In this document: piece by piece, positions 9,657-18,883 of the stretch
How the letters are laid out: every line of letters starts with the position of its first letter
Position numbering within the stretch: position 1 is the stretch's first letter
Assembly (NCBI RefSeq): GCF_030450125.1
Contig: NZ_CP123923.1
Span: 3,100,001 to 3,164,000, forward strand
Length of the DNA stretch: 64,000 nucleotides
Direction of reading: 5' to 3'
Origin: Streptomyces sp. WP-1
GTDB taxonomy: Bacteria; Actinomycetota; Actinomycetes; Streptomycetales; Streptomycetaceae
Notes under the pieces: model-generated
Databases searched by the model: none
The model's input: the letters and a program-made list of their open reading frames with translations, nothing else
Told to the model about the DNA's origin: nothing
Translations under genes and position numbers: made by a program

Positions 9657-10342
9657 CTCCTCCCCCCGGTTCCCTGCTCACCGCCCGGGACCTCCGCAAG
9701 GCGTACGGCCCGACGGTCGCGCTGGACGGCGCCGACTTCTCCATCCACCCCGGCGAGGTCGTCGCGATCATGGGCCCCTCGGGCTCGGGCAAGTCGACGC
9801 TGCTGCACTGCCTGGCCGGCATCGTGCCGCCCGACTCCGGCTCGATCATGTACGCCGGCCGGGAGCTGTCCGGCATGAGCGACGCCGAGCGCAGCGCGCT
9901 GCGGCGCAGCGAGTTCGGGTTCGTCTTCCAGTTCGGCCAGCTGGTCCCGGAGCTGACCTGCGTGGAGAACGTGGCCCTGCCGCTGCGGCTCAACGGCACC
10001 CCCCGCAAGAAGGCCGAGCGCGCCGCGCTGACCTGGCTGGAGCGGCTGGAGGTGGACGACCTGGGCGGCAAGCGGCCCGGCGAGGTCTCCGGCGGTCAGG
10101 GGCAGCGCGTCGCGGTGGCGCGGGCGCTGGTCACCGCGCCCCGGATGGTGTTCGCGGACGAGCCGACCGGCGCGCTCGACTCCCTCAACGGCGAGCGCGT
10201 GATGGAGCTGCTCACCGACGCGGCCCGTTCCACCAACGCGGCCGTCGTGCTGGTCACGCACGAGGCCCGGGTCGCCGCCTACTCCGACCGGGAGATCGTC
10301 GTGCGCGACGGCAAGTCCCGGGACATGGAGCGCGCCGTATGA
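9653..10342 (+). CDS. ABC transporter ATP-binding protein (MacB/LolD type)
   Basis: A 229-residue ATPase with Walker A GPSGSGKST (about residues 39-47), a Q-loop near GFVFQFGQ, the signature SGGQGQRVAVARAL, Walker B MVFADEPTGALDS and the H-loop VLVTHEARVA. Sequence and length match the LolD/MacB class, which powers FtsX-like permeases working by mechanotransmission rather than bulk transport. It overlaps the PadR gene by 4 nt and the permease gene by 4 nt (ATGA at both junctions), so the three genes form one operon. Confidence 0.94.
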   Translation: MTPPPGSLLTARDLRKAYGPTVALDGADFSIHPGEVVAIMGPSGSGKSTLLHCLAGIVPPDSGSIMYAGRELSGMSDAERSALRRSEFGFVFQFGQLVPELTCVENVALPLRLNGTPRKKAERAALTWLERLEVDDLGGKRPGEVSGGQGQRVAVARALVTAPRMVFADEPTGALDSLNGERVMELLTDAARSTNAAVVLVTHEARVAAYSDREIVVRDGKSRDMERAV

Positions 10343-12675
10343 ACACCCGCCAATGGGGCAGGGACCTCGGCCTGGGCTTCCGGTTCGCCTTCACCGGGGG
10401 CCGCGAGGGCTGGATCCGGGTACTGCTGACGGCGGTCGGGGTCGGCCTCGGCGTGGCGCTGCTGCTGCTCACCACCGCGATACCGAACGCGCTCTCGGTC
10501 CGGCACGCCCGGGACAACGCCCGCGCGGACCACACCTACGGGCAGGAACGGCCGAAGGCCGCGAACACCCTGGTGATCTCCGACACCGACACCGAGTTCC
10601 ACGGCCACGACGTCCGCGGCCGGCTGGTGGAGCCGGAGGGCCCCAAGGCGCCGCTCCCGCCCGGCCTGACCGCGTACCCGGCGACCGGCGACATGGTCGT
10701 CTCCCCCGCCCTGAAGGAGCTGCTCGGCTCCGGCGAGGGCCAGGTGCTGCGGGCCCGGCTGCCGTACCGGATCACCGGCACGATCACCGAGGACGGCCTG
10801 GTCGGCTCGCGTGAACTCGCCTACTACGCCGGGGCGAAGAACCTGGCCTCGAAGATCGACGGCTCCCGGACCGCCCGGATCAACATGTACGGGCTGACGG
10901 ACACACCCCCGCCGGCTCAGACGGACCCGATCCTGATCCTGCTGGTGCTGGTGGTCTTCGTGGTGCTGCTGATGCCGGTCGCGGTGTTCATCGCCACCGC
11001 CGTGCGGTTCGGCGGCGAACGGCGCGACCGCCGGCTGGCGGCGCTGCGCCTGGTGGGCTCCGACAGCCGGATGACCCGGCGGATCGCGGCCGGTGAGGCG
11101 CTGGCCGGCTCGCTGATCGGACTGGTCTTCGGCACCGTCTTCTTCCTGCTGGGCCGGCAGTTCGCGGGCTCGGTGGAGGTCGTGGGCATCAGCGCGTACC
11201 CCGACTATCTCGACCCCTCGCCCACGCTGGCCGCGCTGGTCGCCCTCGCCGTTCCCGCGGCGGCGGTGCTGGTCACGCTGCTCACGCTGCGCGGGGTGGT
11301 CATCGAGCCGCTGGGCGTGGTGCGTACGGCCAAGCCCGCGCGCCGCCGGCTGTGGTGGCGGCTGCTGCTGCCGCTGGCCGGCCTCGGGCTGCTCGCCCCG
11401 ATGATCGGCCAGGGCCGTTCGGGCGGGGACTTCAACCAGTACCAGGTGACCGGCGGCGTCCTGCTGCTGCTCGTCGGCGTCACCGCGCTGCTGCCCTGGG
11501 CGGTGGAGGCGGTGGTGGCCCGGCTGCACCACGGCCCGGTGGCCTGGCAACTGGCGGTACGGCGGCTCCAGTTGAGCAGTGGTTCGGCGGCCCGCATGGT
11601 GAACGGCATCGCCGTCGCGGTGGCCGGCGCGATCGCGCTCCAGATGCTGTTCGCGGGGGTCCAGGGCGACTACACCAAGTCGACCGGCCAGGACGTCACC
11701 CGGGCGCAGATGCAGATCAACCTGTCGCACGGCACCCCGTTCCGCACGGCCGCGGACCAGTTCCGCACGACCAAGGGGGTGCGCAAGGCGGTCTCGCTCG
11801 GCAACGCCTCCCTGGGCGAGAAGGACTGGAAGAGCGGGCCCGGGGACACGGCCCTGCTGGTCTCCGGCACCTGTGCCTCGCTGCGCGAGACGGCCCGGCT
11901 GCCGTCCTGCCACGACGGGGACGCCTTCCTGGCGACCGGCGGGGACGACGACGCCGCCCTCACCAAGCTCGCCCGGCCCGGCCGGGTGCTCCATCTCGAC
12001 ACGGACCACGGCGCGGGCCGGGGGCCGGACGTGCGCTGGACCGTGCCGGCCGGCCTGAAGCCGGCCCGCGCGATCGACAGCCCCAACGGCAGCAGGAGCA
12101 GCGCCATCCTGCTGACCCCGTCGGCGGTGCCCGCCCGGGTGGACCGGCTGCTGGACGGCACGGTGTACGTCATGTTCGACAAGAACGTGCCGGACGTGAC
12201 CGAGTACACCCGCAACACGGCGGCCAAGGTCGATCCCTTCGCCGATGTGATGGTGTGGTCGACCACCGAACAGTCCAAGAAGTTCACCTCCATCCGCACC
12301 GGTCTGTACGTCGGCGCCCTGTGCGTCCTGACGCTGATCGGCGTGAGCCTGCTGGTGACCCAGCTGGAACAGCTGCGCGAGCGGCGGAAGCTGCTGTCCT
12401 CGCTGATGGCCTTCGGCACCCGGCGGCGCACGCTGAGCCTGTCGGTGTTCTGGCAGAGCGCGGTCCCGGTCGCGCTCGGCCTGCTGCTGGCCTCGGTGGT
12501 CGGGCTCGCGCTGGGCTCGGTGCTGCTGAAGATGGTGGGCTCGCCGCTGGGCGTGGACTGGCGGAGCGTGCTGTCGATGACCGGCGCCGGCGCGCTGGTG
12601 GTCCTCGCGGTCACCACGCTGAGCCTGCCGCCGCTGCTGCGGCTGATGCGCCCGGAGGGTCTGCGGACCGAGTGA
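10339..12675 (+). CDS. FtsX-like ABC permease
   Basis: A 778-residue membrane protein with an N-terminal transmembrane helix (about 25-50), an extracytoplasmic domain, then FtsX-type three-helix blocks around residues 195-330 and again at the C-terminus (about 655-770), plus helices near 345-390 and 420-440. The fused two-block layout is the DevC/MacB-like permease form common in actinobacteria. The second extracytoplasmic region contains two cysteines (TCASLRET and SCHDGD) that may form a disulfide. It partners the overlapping ATPase gene. The likely function is export of, or resistance to, an unidentified amphiphile or peptide. Confidence 0.9.
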   Translation: MNTRQWGRDLGLGFRFAFTGGREGWIRVLLTAVGVGLGVALLLLTTAIPNALSVRHARDNARADHTYGQERPKAANTLVISDTDTEFHGHDVRGRLVEPEGPKAPLPPGLTAYPATGDMVVSPALKELLGSGEGQVLRARLPYRITGTITEDGLVGSRELAYYAGAKNLASKIDGSRTARINMYGLTDTPPPAQTDPILILLVLVVFVVLLMPVAVFIATAVRFGGERRDRRLAALRLVGSDSRMTRRIAAGEALAGSLIGLVFGTVFFLLGRQFAGSVEVVGISAYPDYLDPSPTLAALVALAVPAAAVLVTLLTLRGVVIEPLGVVRTAKPARRRLWWRLLLPLAGLGLLAPMIGQGRSGGDFNQYQVTGGVLLLLVGVTALLPWAVEAVVARLHHGPVAWQLAVRRLQLSSGSAARMVNGIAVAVAGAIALQMLFAGVQGDYTKSTGQDVTRAQMQINLSHGTPFRTAADQFRTTKGVRKAVSLGNASLGEKDWKSGPGDTALLVSGTCASLRETARLPSCHDGDAFLATGGDDDAALTKLARPGRVLHLDTDHGAGRGPDVRWTVPAGLKPARAIDSPNGSRSSAILLTPSAVPARVDRLLDGTVYVMFDKNVPDVTEYTRNTAAKVDPFADVMVWSTTEQSKKFTSIRTGLYVGALCVLTLIGVSLLVTQLEQLRERRKLLSSLMAFGTRRRTLSLSVFWQSAVPVALGLLLASVVGLALGSVLLKMVGSPLGVDWRSVLSMTGAGALVVLAVTTLSLPPLLRLMRPEGLRTE

Positions 12676-12700
12676 CGGCGCGGGAGCGACTGCCCTGCCC

Positions 12701-12732
12701 GCGGGGCCCCTTCCATCCGGGAGGGGCCCCGC
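12701..12732. terminator. Bidirectional terminator between permease and oxyR
   Basis: Arms 12701-12711 and 12722-12732 form a perfect 11-bp GC stem with a 10-nt loop. It lies between convergent genes, 25 nt after the permease stop and 11 nt before the oxyR stop. Confidence 0.85.
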
Positions 12733-12743
12733 GCGTACGCCGG

Positions 12744-13694
12744 TCAGCCGGACTCGACCACCCGTACCGGCAGCATCCGCAGCGCCTCCCGCAGCGCCCC
12801 CGCCAGCTCCTCGTACTCGGCACCGCGTGCCGCGCCCGCGCGCATCGCGAGGGCGACCCGGCGGCTCGGGGCCGGGTCGGCGAAGTAGCCGGTGAGCAAC
12901 TGGCTGCTGCGGGTGGTCTCCAGCTTGAGCGCGGTGCGCGGCAGCAGGGTGCAGCCGAGGCCGCCGGCGACCAGCTGGACCAGCGTGGACAGCCCGGCGG
13001 CCGTGGTGGTGACCGGCGCGTCCGCGCGGCCCGCCTCCCGGCAGATGTCGAGGGCCTGGTCGCGCAGGCAGTGCCCCTCGTCCAGCAGCAGCAGATGCAG
13101 CTCCTTCAGCGCCTCGCGCGGGATGCCCTCGCGGCCGCCGAGCCAGTGGTCGAGCGGGGTGACCAGCACGAAGTCCTCGTCGAAGAGCGGGAGTTCGGCG
13201 ATGCCGGGGACGCCCAGCGGGACGGCGAGCAGCAGCAGGTCGAGGCGGCCGGTGGCCAGGCCGTCGATCAGGCTGGAGGTCTGCTCCTCGTGCACCTGGA
13301 GGTCGAGGTCCGGGTAGCGCTCATGGACGAGCCGCAGCACGGTCGGCAGCAGATACGGCGCCACGGTGGGGATCACCCCGAGGCGCAGCGTCCCGGTGAA
13401 GGGGGCGCGGACCGCCTCCGCCTCCTCCAGCAGCTCGCCGACCGCGTCCAGCACCGCCTTGGCCCGCACCGCGAGCCGCTCCCCCGCGGGCGAGAGCAGT
13501 ACCTTGCGCGTCGTACGCTCGAGGAGGGTCACTCCGAGTGTCTCCTCCAGCGCCGAGACCGCGCCGGACAGGGCGGGCTGGCTCATCCCGATGGCCGCCG
13601 CCGCGTCTCTAAAGTGCAGATGTTCGGCCACGGCGGCGAAGGCGCGCAGCTGCGCGAGGCTGGGCTGTCTCCGCTTACCGCTACTGATGGTCAC
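12744..13694 (-). CDS. oxyR: LysR-family peroxide sensor OxyR
   Basis: A 316-residue LysR regulator: an N-terminal HTH (about 12-70, LRAFAAVAEHLHFRDAAAAI) and an inducer domain with the peroxide-sensing pair Cys209 and Cys218 (EGHCLRDQALDIC), matching the E. coli Cys199/Cys208 disulfide pair with the same 8-residue gap. The start is GTG at 13694, preceded by GGAGGT 8 nt away (complement 13703-13708); longer in-frame starts would run into ahpC. It is divergent from ahpC-ahpD, the classic Streptomyces arrangement in which OxyR activates ahpCD and controls itself when oxidised. Confidence 0.95.
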   Translation of the reverse strand: MTISSGKRRQPSLAQLRAFAAVAEHLHFRDAAAAIGMSQPALSGAVSALEETLGVTLLERTTRKVLLSPAGERLAVRAKAVLDAVGELLEEAEAVRAPFTGTLRLGVIPTVAPYLLPTVLRLVHERYPDLDLQVHEEQTSSLIDGLATGRLDLLLLAVPLGVPGIAELPLFDEDFVLVTPLDHWLGGREGIPREALKELHLLLLDEGHCLRDQALDICREAGRADAPVTTTAAGLSTLVQLVAGGLGCTLLPRTALKLETTRSSQLLTGYFADPAPSRRVALAMRAGAARGAEYEELAGALREALRMLPVRVVESG

Positions 13695-13827
13695 TGATAG
13701 ATACCTCCGATCAACACGACCGAGTGTAGCTATTTCCCTAATCAATGCACCCTGTGCCAACATCGTCAGAGTCCAACCCATGGGAATCGCCCTCAAAAGG
13801 GGTGATTCTTCGCTGCAAGGAGAGTTT
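13695..13827. promoter_or_regulatory. oxyR-ahpC divergent control region
   Basis: 133 nt between the two starts. It contains an AT-rich core unusual for this genome (about 13725-13747, around GCTATTTCCCTAATCAATG), ATAG next to the oxyR start and CTAT in the core, resembling scattered OxyR half-sites. The ahpC Shine-Dalgarno AAGGAG is at 13817-13822. Exact -10/-35 assignment is not secure. Confidence 0.6.
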
Positions 13828-14382
13828 GTGCTCACTGTCGGTGACAAGTTCCCCGAGTTCGACCTGACCGCCTGCGTCTCGCTGGAGAAGGGCAAGGAGT
13901 TCGAGCAGCTCAACCACAAGTCCTACGAGGGCAAGTGGCTGGTCGTGTTCGCCTGGCCGAAGGACTTCACCTTCGTCTGCCCGACCGAGATCGCCGCGTT
14001 CGGCAAGCTGAACGACGAGTTCGCCGACCGCGACGCCCAGATCCTCGGCTTCTCCGGTGACTCCGAGTTCGTGCACCACGCCTGGCGCAAGGACCACCCG
14101 GACCTGACCGAGCTGCCCTTCCCGATGATGGCCGACTCCAAGCACGAGCTCATGCGTGACCTGGGCATCGAGGGCGAGGACGGCTTCGCGCAGCGCGCCG
14201 TGTTCATCGTGGACCCGAACCACGAGATCCAGTTCACGATGGTGACCGCCGGTTCCGTGGGCCGTAACCCCAAGGAGGTCCTGCGGGTCCTGGACGCCCT
14301 GCAGACCGACGAGCTGTGCCCGTGCAACTGGAGCAAGGGCGACGAGACCCTCGACCCGGTCGCGCTGCTGGCTGGTGAGTGA
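13828..14382 (+). CDS. ahpC: Alkyl hydroperoxide reductase AhpC (peroxiredoxin)
   Basis: A 184-residue 2-Cys peroxiredoxin that reduces H2O2 and organic peroxides in the cytoplasm. The peroxidatic Cys51 is in FVCPTEI; the C-terminal resolving cysteines Cys164 and Cys166 are in DELCPCNW, the actinobacterial arrangement. The GTG start at 13828 has AAGGAG 5 nt upstream; longer in-frame starts overlap oxyR and lack a ribosome site. In actinobacteria AhpC is re-reduced by AhpD rather than AhpF, and ahpD follows 3 nt downstream, so both form one operon under OxyR control. Confidence 0.97.
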   Translation: MLTVGDKFPEFDLTACVSLEKGKEFEQLNHKSYEGKWLVVFAWPKDFTFVCPTEIAAFGKLNDEFADRDAQILGFSGDSEFVHHAWRKDHPDLTELPFPMMADSKHELMRDLGIEGEDGFAQRAVFIVDPNHEIQFTMVTAGSVGRNPKEVLRVLDALQTDELCPCNWSKGDETLDPVALLAGE

Positions 14383-14385
14383 CCC

Positions 14386-14919
14386 ATGTCGCTCGACTCG
14401 CTGAAGTCCCGGGTTCCGGACTACGCCAAGGACCTCAAGCTCAACCTGGGCTCGGTCATCGGCAACTCCGACCTTCCGGCCCAGCAGCTGTGGGGCACGG
14501 TGCTCGCGACCGCGATCGCCTCCCGCTCCCCGATCGTGCTGCGTGAGCTGGAGCCGGAGGCGAAGGCGAACCTCTCGCCGGAGGCGTACACCGCGGCCAA
14601 GTCCGCGGCCGCCATCATGGCGATGAACAACGTCTTCTACCGCACCCGGCACCTGCTGTCCGACCACGAGTACGGCACCCTGCGCGCCGGCCTGCGGATG
14701 AACGTCATCGGCAACCCGGGCGTGGAGAAGGTCGACTTCGAGCTGTGGTCGTTCGCGGTCTCCGCGATCAACGGCTGCGGTCTGTGCCTGGACTCGCACG
14801 AGCAGGTGCTGCGCAAGGCCGGTATGGAGCGCGACACCATCCAGGAGGCCTTCAAGATCGCTGCCGTCGTGCAGGCGGTCGGCGCCACCCTGGAGGCCGA
14901 GGCCGTGCTGGCCGAGTAA
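14386..14919 (+). CDS. ahpD: Alkyl hydroperoxidase AhpD
   Basis: A 177-residue all-helical protein that passes electrons from lipoamide systems to AhpC and has weak peroxidase activity of its own. The catalytic CxxC is Cys131-Gly-Leu-Cys134 with His138 after it ([12 protein letters not shown]), matching M. tuberculosis AhpD Cys130/Cys133/His137 with a one-residue shift. It starts 3 nt after the ahpC stop and is surely co-transcribed. Confidence 0.97.
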   Translation: MSLDSLKSRVPDYAKDLKLNLGSVIGNSDLPAQQLWGTVLATAIASRSPIVLRELEPEAKANLSPEAYTAAKSAAAIMAMNNVFYRTRHLLSDHEYGTLRAGLRMNVIGNPGVEKVDFELWSFAVSAINGCGLCLDSHEQVLRKAGMERDTIQEAFKIAAVVQAVGATLEAEAVLAE

Positions 14920-14941
14920 GGCCCGCGCCGCGTCAGCCGAG

Positions 14942-14970
14942 GACCCCGCTCACCCCTGGTGGGCGGGGTC
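14942..14970. terminator. Hairpin between ahpD and the AI-2E gene
   Basis: 8-bp arms 14942-14949 and 14963-14970 (GACCCCGC / GCGGGGTC). The right arm lies inside the last codons of the convergent membrane-protein gene. It can end the ahpCD transcript. Confidence 0.65.
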
Positions 14971-16320
14971 TTCCGCGTTCACCGGCGCGGGCTCCTCCAG
15001 CACCGGGGCAGCTGTCTCCTCCAGGGCCGGGGCGGCCGAGTGGTGCATCTCCTCGGAGTACTGCCGCAGATAGCCCACCACCGTGTTCGTCACCGCCACC
15101 AGCGGTACGGCGACCACCGCGCCGCCGATGCCGGCCACCATGCCGCCGGCCGCCACGGTCAGCACCACCGCGAGGGGGTGCACCCGCACCGCCCGGCCCA
15201 GGATGAAGGGCTGGAGCACATGCCCCTCGATCTGCTGCACGGCGAGCACCACGACGAGGGTCATCACCGCGGTGAACACGCCCTGGGTCACCAGGGCCAC
15301 GATCACCGCGAGCGCGCCGGAGGCCACCGCGCCGACGAGCGGGATGAAGGAGAACAGGAAGATGAAGACGGCCAGCGGGACCGCCATCGGCACATCGAGG
15401 AAGTAGATCCCGATGCCGATGAAGGTGGCGTCGATCAGGGCGACCAGCACGGTGCCGCGGACGTAGGCGGTCAGGGTGCGCCAGGCGCGCGGACCGGCGC
15501 CGGCCACGCCCTCCCGGGCGGCGGACGGCACCAGCTTCAGGAACCAGCTCCAGATGCGCTTGCCGTCGTAGAGCAGGAAGAGCGTGGAGAAGAACACCAG
15601 CAGGATGCCGGTCAGGGCCTCCACGATGACCTGGACGCCCTCCAGGCCCGCCGAGGTGATCTGGTCGGCGTTGGCGCCGATGGCCTCGCGCAGGTTCTTG
15701 GCGATCTGGTTGATCTGCTTGTCGGTGACGTGGAAGGGGCTCCGCAGCAGCCAGTTGCGCAGATCGTCGATGCCGGACTGTATCTGGTTGGAGAGCGTGT
15801 CGATGTTCTCCATGACCTGCCAGGTCACGAACCAGCCCATCAGGCCGATCACCACGAAGCCGCTGATCGCGGTGAGCGCCGTGGCCGGGCCGCGCGGCAC
15901 CCCGCGGCGGGTGAGCCGGGCGACCGTCGGCTGGAGCAGCGCGGTGATCAGCAGCGCGATGACGAAGGCGAACACCACCAGCTGGATGGCGCTGATGACC
16001 CGCATCAGCACCCAGACGGTGCCCGCGAGCACCAGCAGCCGCCAGCCGGCCTCGGCCGCGACCCGCACCCCCCAGGGCACGGCCTGGGCGGGATCGGGGC
16101 GCGGGACGGGCGGGGACGTGGCGGAGGGACGGCGGGCGTGCGGCACCGCGTCGGCGACGGCATCGCTCGCGGTGTCGGCCGTGGCCGGCCGCGGGCGCGC
16201 CGTTTCGGACCGGGGCGCGGTGTCCTCGTCGGCCACCTCCGCCTGGCGGGCGTCCAGCCGTTCGCTCATCTCGGTGAGACGCGCGCCCAGCTTGCCGAGC
16301 CACCCTGGCACTCGCGACAT
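14950..16320 (-). CDS. AI-2E/PerM family membrane protein
   Basis: A 456-residue protein of the AI-2E transporter (UPF0118) family. The first 90 residues are hydrophilic with Pro/Ala/Thr-rich stretches. About eight hydrophobic segments follow in the family arrangement, including a helix pair near residues 105-155, the central soluble helical region (about 180-280), and the C-terminal block containing VQQIEGHVLQPFILGRAVRVHPL, the most conserved family motif. The last 30 residues are Ala/Pro/Glu-rich. The start at 16320 has GAGGA upstream. Members are proposed exporters or Na+/H+ antiporters; the AI-2 role shown in E. coli TqsA cannot be assumed here. Confidence 0.88.
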   Translation of the reverse strand: MSRVPGWLGKLGARLTEMSERLDARQAEVADEDTAPRSETARPRPATADTASDAVADAVPHARRPSATSPPVPRPDPAQAVPWGVRVAAEAGWRLLVLAGTVWVLMRVISAIQLVVFAFVIALLITALLQPTVARLTRRGVPRGPATALTAISGFVVIGLMGWFVTWQVMENIDTLSNQIQSGIDDLRNWLLRSPFHVTDKQINQIAKNLREAIGANADQITSAGLEGVQVIVEALTGILLVFFSTLFLLYDGKRIWSWFLKLVPSAAREGVAGAGPRAWRTLTAYVRGTVLVALIDATFIGIGIYFLDVPMAVPLAVFIFLFSFIPLVGAVASGALAVIVALVTQGVFTAVMTLVVVLAVQQIEGHVLQPFILGRAVRVHPLAVVLTVAAGGMVAGIGGAVVAVPLVAVTNTVVGYLRQYSEEMHHSAAPALEETAAPVLEEPAPVNAEDPAHQG

Positions 16321-16373
16321 GTTCCGTCCTCTTCCCCCGCGTGGAGTCGTGCGGTTACGACCGTACATGCGAA

Positions 16374-16402
16374 AGCCCCTTCCCGGATGACGGGAAGGGG
16401 CT
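16374..16402 (-). terminator. Terminator of the transglycosylase-like gene
   Basis: Perfect 12-bp stem (16374-16385 and 16391-16402), 5-nt loop. On the minus strand it is followed by TTTCG and lies 32 nt after the stop of the secreted transglycosylase-like gene. Confidence 0.85.
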
Positions 16403-16433
16403 GCGCGGGGTTGAGCGTGGCGTGGCCGGGCAC

Positions 16434-17126
16434 TCAGTAGTTGCCGTTGGCCTGCCAGTAGGTCCAGGCGTCACAGGGGCTGCCGTAACGCTGGTTCATG
16501 TAGTTGAGGCCCCACTTGATCTGCGTGGCCGGGTTGGTCTGCCAGTCGGCACCCGCGGAGGCCATCTTGCCGCCGGGCAGGGCCTGGACGAGGCCGTAGG
16601 CACCCGAGGAGGCGTTGACCGCGCGGTAGTTCCAGGTGGACTCGTGGTCCACGATGTTGCTGAAGCACTGGTACTGGCCGGACGGCACGATCTGACGCGC
16701 CATCGCCTGGATCTGGGCGACCGTGTACGAGGTCTGCACGGGGAAGCTGGCATTGGCGTCGCCACGGCTGGCGGCGGCCTTGGTCTCCGCGCGCTGCTTG
16801 GCCTCCTTGGCCGCCTTCTCGGCGGCCGCCTTCTTCGCGATCGCGGTCTCGGCAGCGGCCTTGCGGGCTGCTGCCTCGGCGTCCTTCTTGGCGCTCGCGT
16901 CCGCGGCGATGGCCTGGGAGTCGGCCTGCTGCGTCAGGGTCGCGGACTGGACCTGGGCCTGCTGACCCGTCGGTATGTCCGCGAGGAGCGTGGTGTCGGC
17001 TGCTGCCGTCGGCTCGACGTCGTTGTTCTGCGCGACGCTGCCCGAGGCAACTCCGACGACGCTTCCGACGGCGGTGACCGCGGTGGCCGAGGCCACTGCG
17101 AATCCCCGGACCGAGATCCGGCTCAC
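16434..17126 (-). CDS. Secreted SLT-like lytic transglycosylase
   Basis: A 230-residue exported protein. The GTG at 17126 has AAGGAA 6 nt upstream; an ATG at 17144 is possible but lies before that site. The N-terminus is a signal peptide (VSRISVRGFAVASATAVTAV...), then a charged Ala/Lys/Glu-rich segment (about 75-125) likely to be helical or coiled. The C-terminal domain (about 135-230) resembles a small goose-lysozyme/SLT fold: the probable catalytic Glu is in IVDHESTWNY, followed by SSGAYGLVQALPGGKMASAG and INWGL-like KWGLNYMNQRYGS; two cysteines (QCFSN, SPCDAW) could form a disulfide. It would cleave peptidoglycan glycan strands during growth or germination, as known for Streptomyces homologues. 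Confidence 0.88.
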   Translation of the reverse strand: MSRISVRGFAVASATAVTAVGSVVGVASGSVAQNNDVEPTAAADTTLLADIPTGQQAQVQSATLTQQADSQAIAADASAKKDAEAAARKAAAETAIAKKAAAEKAAKEAKQRAETKAAASRGDANASFPVQTSYTVAQIQAMARQIVPSGQYQCFSNIVDHESTWNYRAVNASSGAYGLVQALPGGKMASAGADWQTNPATQIKWGLNYMNQRYGSPCDAWTYWQANGNY

Positions 17127-17497
17127 ACGGTTTCCTTCCAGCATCGCCCGCTTCGGTGACCCTGGCGGACGCAATCGTGCCCCTGACGCTGGCCTCCCAA
17201 CTGCGCGGTCACGGGAGGCGCGGGCCCGGTGGGCAACTCCCCCTGCGGGAAGCGCCGCGTGGTGCGCGGGCGGCATACGACGAACGCTATGGAGTTGGTG
17301 CTTTTCCTGGTGTCCACACCTCCCCCACAGCCTTGAAGGCGCGGGAGGTACCCCCAGGTGGTGCAGCTGTGTCGTATGCGGGGCCTGACAGGACTGAGAC
17401 TCTGCCGTAACCGGACGCCGGGAGGCAATTCCGAGTTGAGTGTGAAAGCTCACATCCCGTTTGGCCCAAGGGATTTCCGGAATCACCCCCACACGAA
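17127..17497 (-). other. Long leader/intergenic region with hairpin elements
   Basis: About 370 nt without a gene before the transglycosylase start. It holds a 7-bp stem with a 14-nt loop (17192-17198 and 17213-17219) and the nested element at 17318-17349. The long leader suggests RNA-level control of this wall hydrolase. The conserved core of the c-di-AMP (ydaO) riboswitch, frequent before such genes in Streptomyces, was looked for and not seen. Confidence 0.5.
17318..17349. repeat. Nested palindrome, Streptomyces GGTACCTCCC-type repeat
   Basis: Outer arms ACCTCCC/GGGAGGT (17318-17324, 17343-17349) enclose an inner GCCTT-g-AAGGC palindrome (17330-17340), next to GGGGGTACC on the minus strand. 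A related GGGGGTACCCCC element is inside the kinase gene at 51 kb. Such GGGTACC-containing palindromes are dispersed in Streptomyces intergenic DNA. Confidence 0.6.
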
Positions 17498-17540
17498 GGC
17501 GCCGCCCGGCTAGGCTCTGATGCCTTTGCCGGACGGCGCC
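17498..17540 (-). terminator. Terminator of the phoH-like gene
   Basis: 13-bp arms (17498-17510 and 17528-17540) with a single C/A mismatch and a 17-nt loop. The hairpin begins 17 nt after the PhoH-family stop codon on the minus strand. Confidence 0.8.
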
Positions 17541-17557
17541 AACTGGGCTGGATAGGC

Positions 17558-18883
17558 TCAGATATGACCGTCTTCGAGCATTTCGGTCACAAGGGCCGCG
17601 ATCTGGGACCTCTCGGACCGCGTCAGGGTGACATGCGCGAACAGCGGATGCCCCTTCAGCTTCTCCACCACGGCGACCACACCGTCGTACCGCCCGACCC
17701 GCAGATTGTCCCGCTGCGCCACGTCATGGGTCAGTACGACCCGGGAGTTGGCGCCGATCCGGGACAGCACCGTCAGCAGCACATTGCGTTCCAGCGACTG
17801 GGCCTCGTCCACGATGACGAACGCGTCGTGCAGCGAGCGGCCGCGGATGTGGGTGAGGGGCAGGACCTCCAGCATGCCGCGCGCGGTGACCTCCTCGATG
17901 ACCTCCCGGCTGGTGACCGCCGACAGCGTGTCGAACACGGCCTGCGCCCAGGGGCTCATCTTCTCCGCCTCGGAACCCGGCAGATAGCCCAACTCCTGCC
18001 CGCCGACCGCGTACAGCGGCCGGAACACCATGACTTTCTGGTGCTGGCGGCGCTCCAGGACCGCCTCCAGGCCCGCGCACAGCGCCAGCGCCGACTTGCC
18101 GGTGCCGGCCCGGCCGCCCATCGAGACGATCCCGACGTCCGGGTCGAGCAGCAGATCGAGGGCGATGCGCTGCTCGGCGCTGCGGCCCTTGATGCCGAAC
18201 GCCTCCCGGTCGCCGCGCACCAGGCGTACGTTGCCCTCCGCGGTGATCCGGCCGAGCGCCTTGCCGCGCTCCGACTGGATGGTCAGACCGGTGTGCACCG
18301 GGAGTTCGGACGCCTCCGGTACATAGAGGTGACCCGTCTCGAAGAGGACGTCCACCTGCTCACCGGGGAGCGTCAGTTCGGTCATCCCGGTCCAGCCGGA
18401 GTTCTCCGTGATGGCCAGCTCCGCCCGGTACTCCTCGGCGAGGAGCCCGACGGACGAGGCCTTGATGCGCAGCGGCAGGTCCTTCGACACGACGGTGACG
18501 TCGAACCCCTCGGCCTGGAGATTCCGGGCCACCGCGAGGATGCGGGAGTCGTTGTCCCCCAGGCGGTAGCCGGTGGGCAGCACGCTGGGGTCCGAGTGGT
18601 TGAGCTCGACACGCATGGTCCCGCCCAGTTCCCCGATCGGGATGGGGGAGTCGAGGCGGCCGTACCGCACCCGGTAGTCGTCCAGCAGGCGCAGGGCCTG
18701 GCGGGCGAAGTACCCGAGTTCGGGATGGTGCCGCTTGGCCTCCAGCTCCGTGACCACCACGATGGGAAGCACGACCTCGTGCTCCTCGAAGCGGGTCAGG
18801 GCGTTCGGGTCGGCCAGCAGGACGCTGGTGTCGAGAACATAGGTGCGCCGGTCGGGCTTGTGGCGCTTTGTGCTGGTCACCAC
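17558..18883 (-). CDS. PhoH-family ATPase with N-terminal PIN domain (PhoH2)
   Basis: A 441-residue fusion. The PIN-like nuclease domain comes first (about 10-150): [16 protein letters not shown] with a conserved metal-binding Asp, then [12 protein letters not shown] and later acidic residues ([12 protein letters not shown]). The PhoH ATPase domain follows (about 235-440) with Walker [13 protein letters not shown] and Walker [13 protein letters not shown]. PhoH2 proteins of mycobacteria unwind and cleave RNA, so an ATP-driven RNase is the most likely function. Two adjacent GTG codons (18883 and 18880) are possible starts, with GAGGGGG upstream; the GC-rich frame extending further upstream lacks PIN homology. 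Confidence 0.9.
   Translation of the reverse strand: MVTSTKRHKPDRRTYVLDTSVLLADPNALTRFEEHEVVLPIVVVTELEAKRHHPELGYFARQALRLLDDYRVRYGRLDSPIPIGELGGTMRVELNHSDPSVLPTGYRLGDNDSRILAVARNLQAEGFDVTVVSKDLPLRIKASSVGLLAEEYRAELAITENSGWTGMTELTLPGEQVDVLFETGHLYVPEASELPVHTGLTIQSERGKALGRITAEGNVRLVRGDREAFGIKGRSAEQRIALDLLLDPDVGIVSMGGRAGTGKSALALCAGLEAVLERRQHQKVMVFRPLYAVGGQELGYLPGSEAEKMSPWAQAVFDTLSAVTSREVIEEVTARGMLEVLPLTHIRGRSLHDAFVIVDEAQSLERNVLLTVLSRIGANSRVVLTHDVAQRDNLRVGRYDGVVAVVEKLKGHPLFAHVTLTRSERSQIAALVTEMLEDGHI

Noticed and set aside
13366-13827. An N-terminal extension of ahpC back to 13366
   Set aside because: It would overlap oxyR on the other strand; a strong SD precedes GTG 13828 and the protein then has the family length.
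17127-17497. c-di-AMP (ydaO) riboswitch before the transglycosylase gene
   Set aside because: The conserved CCGAATCCGTCAGCTAACC-like core could not be found on the minus strand.
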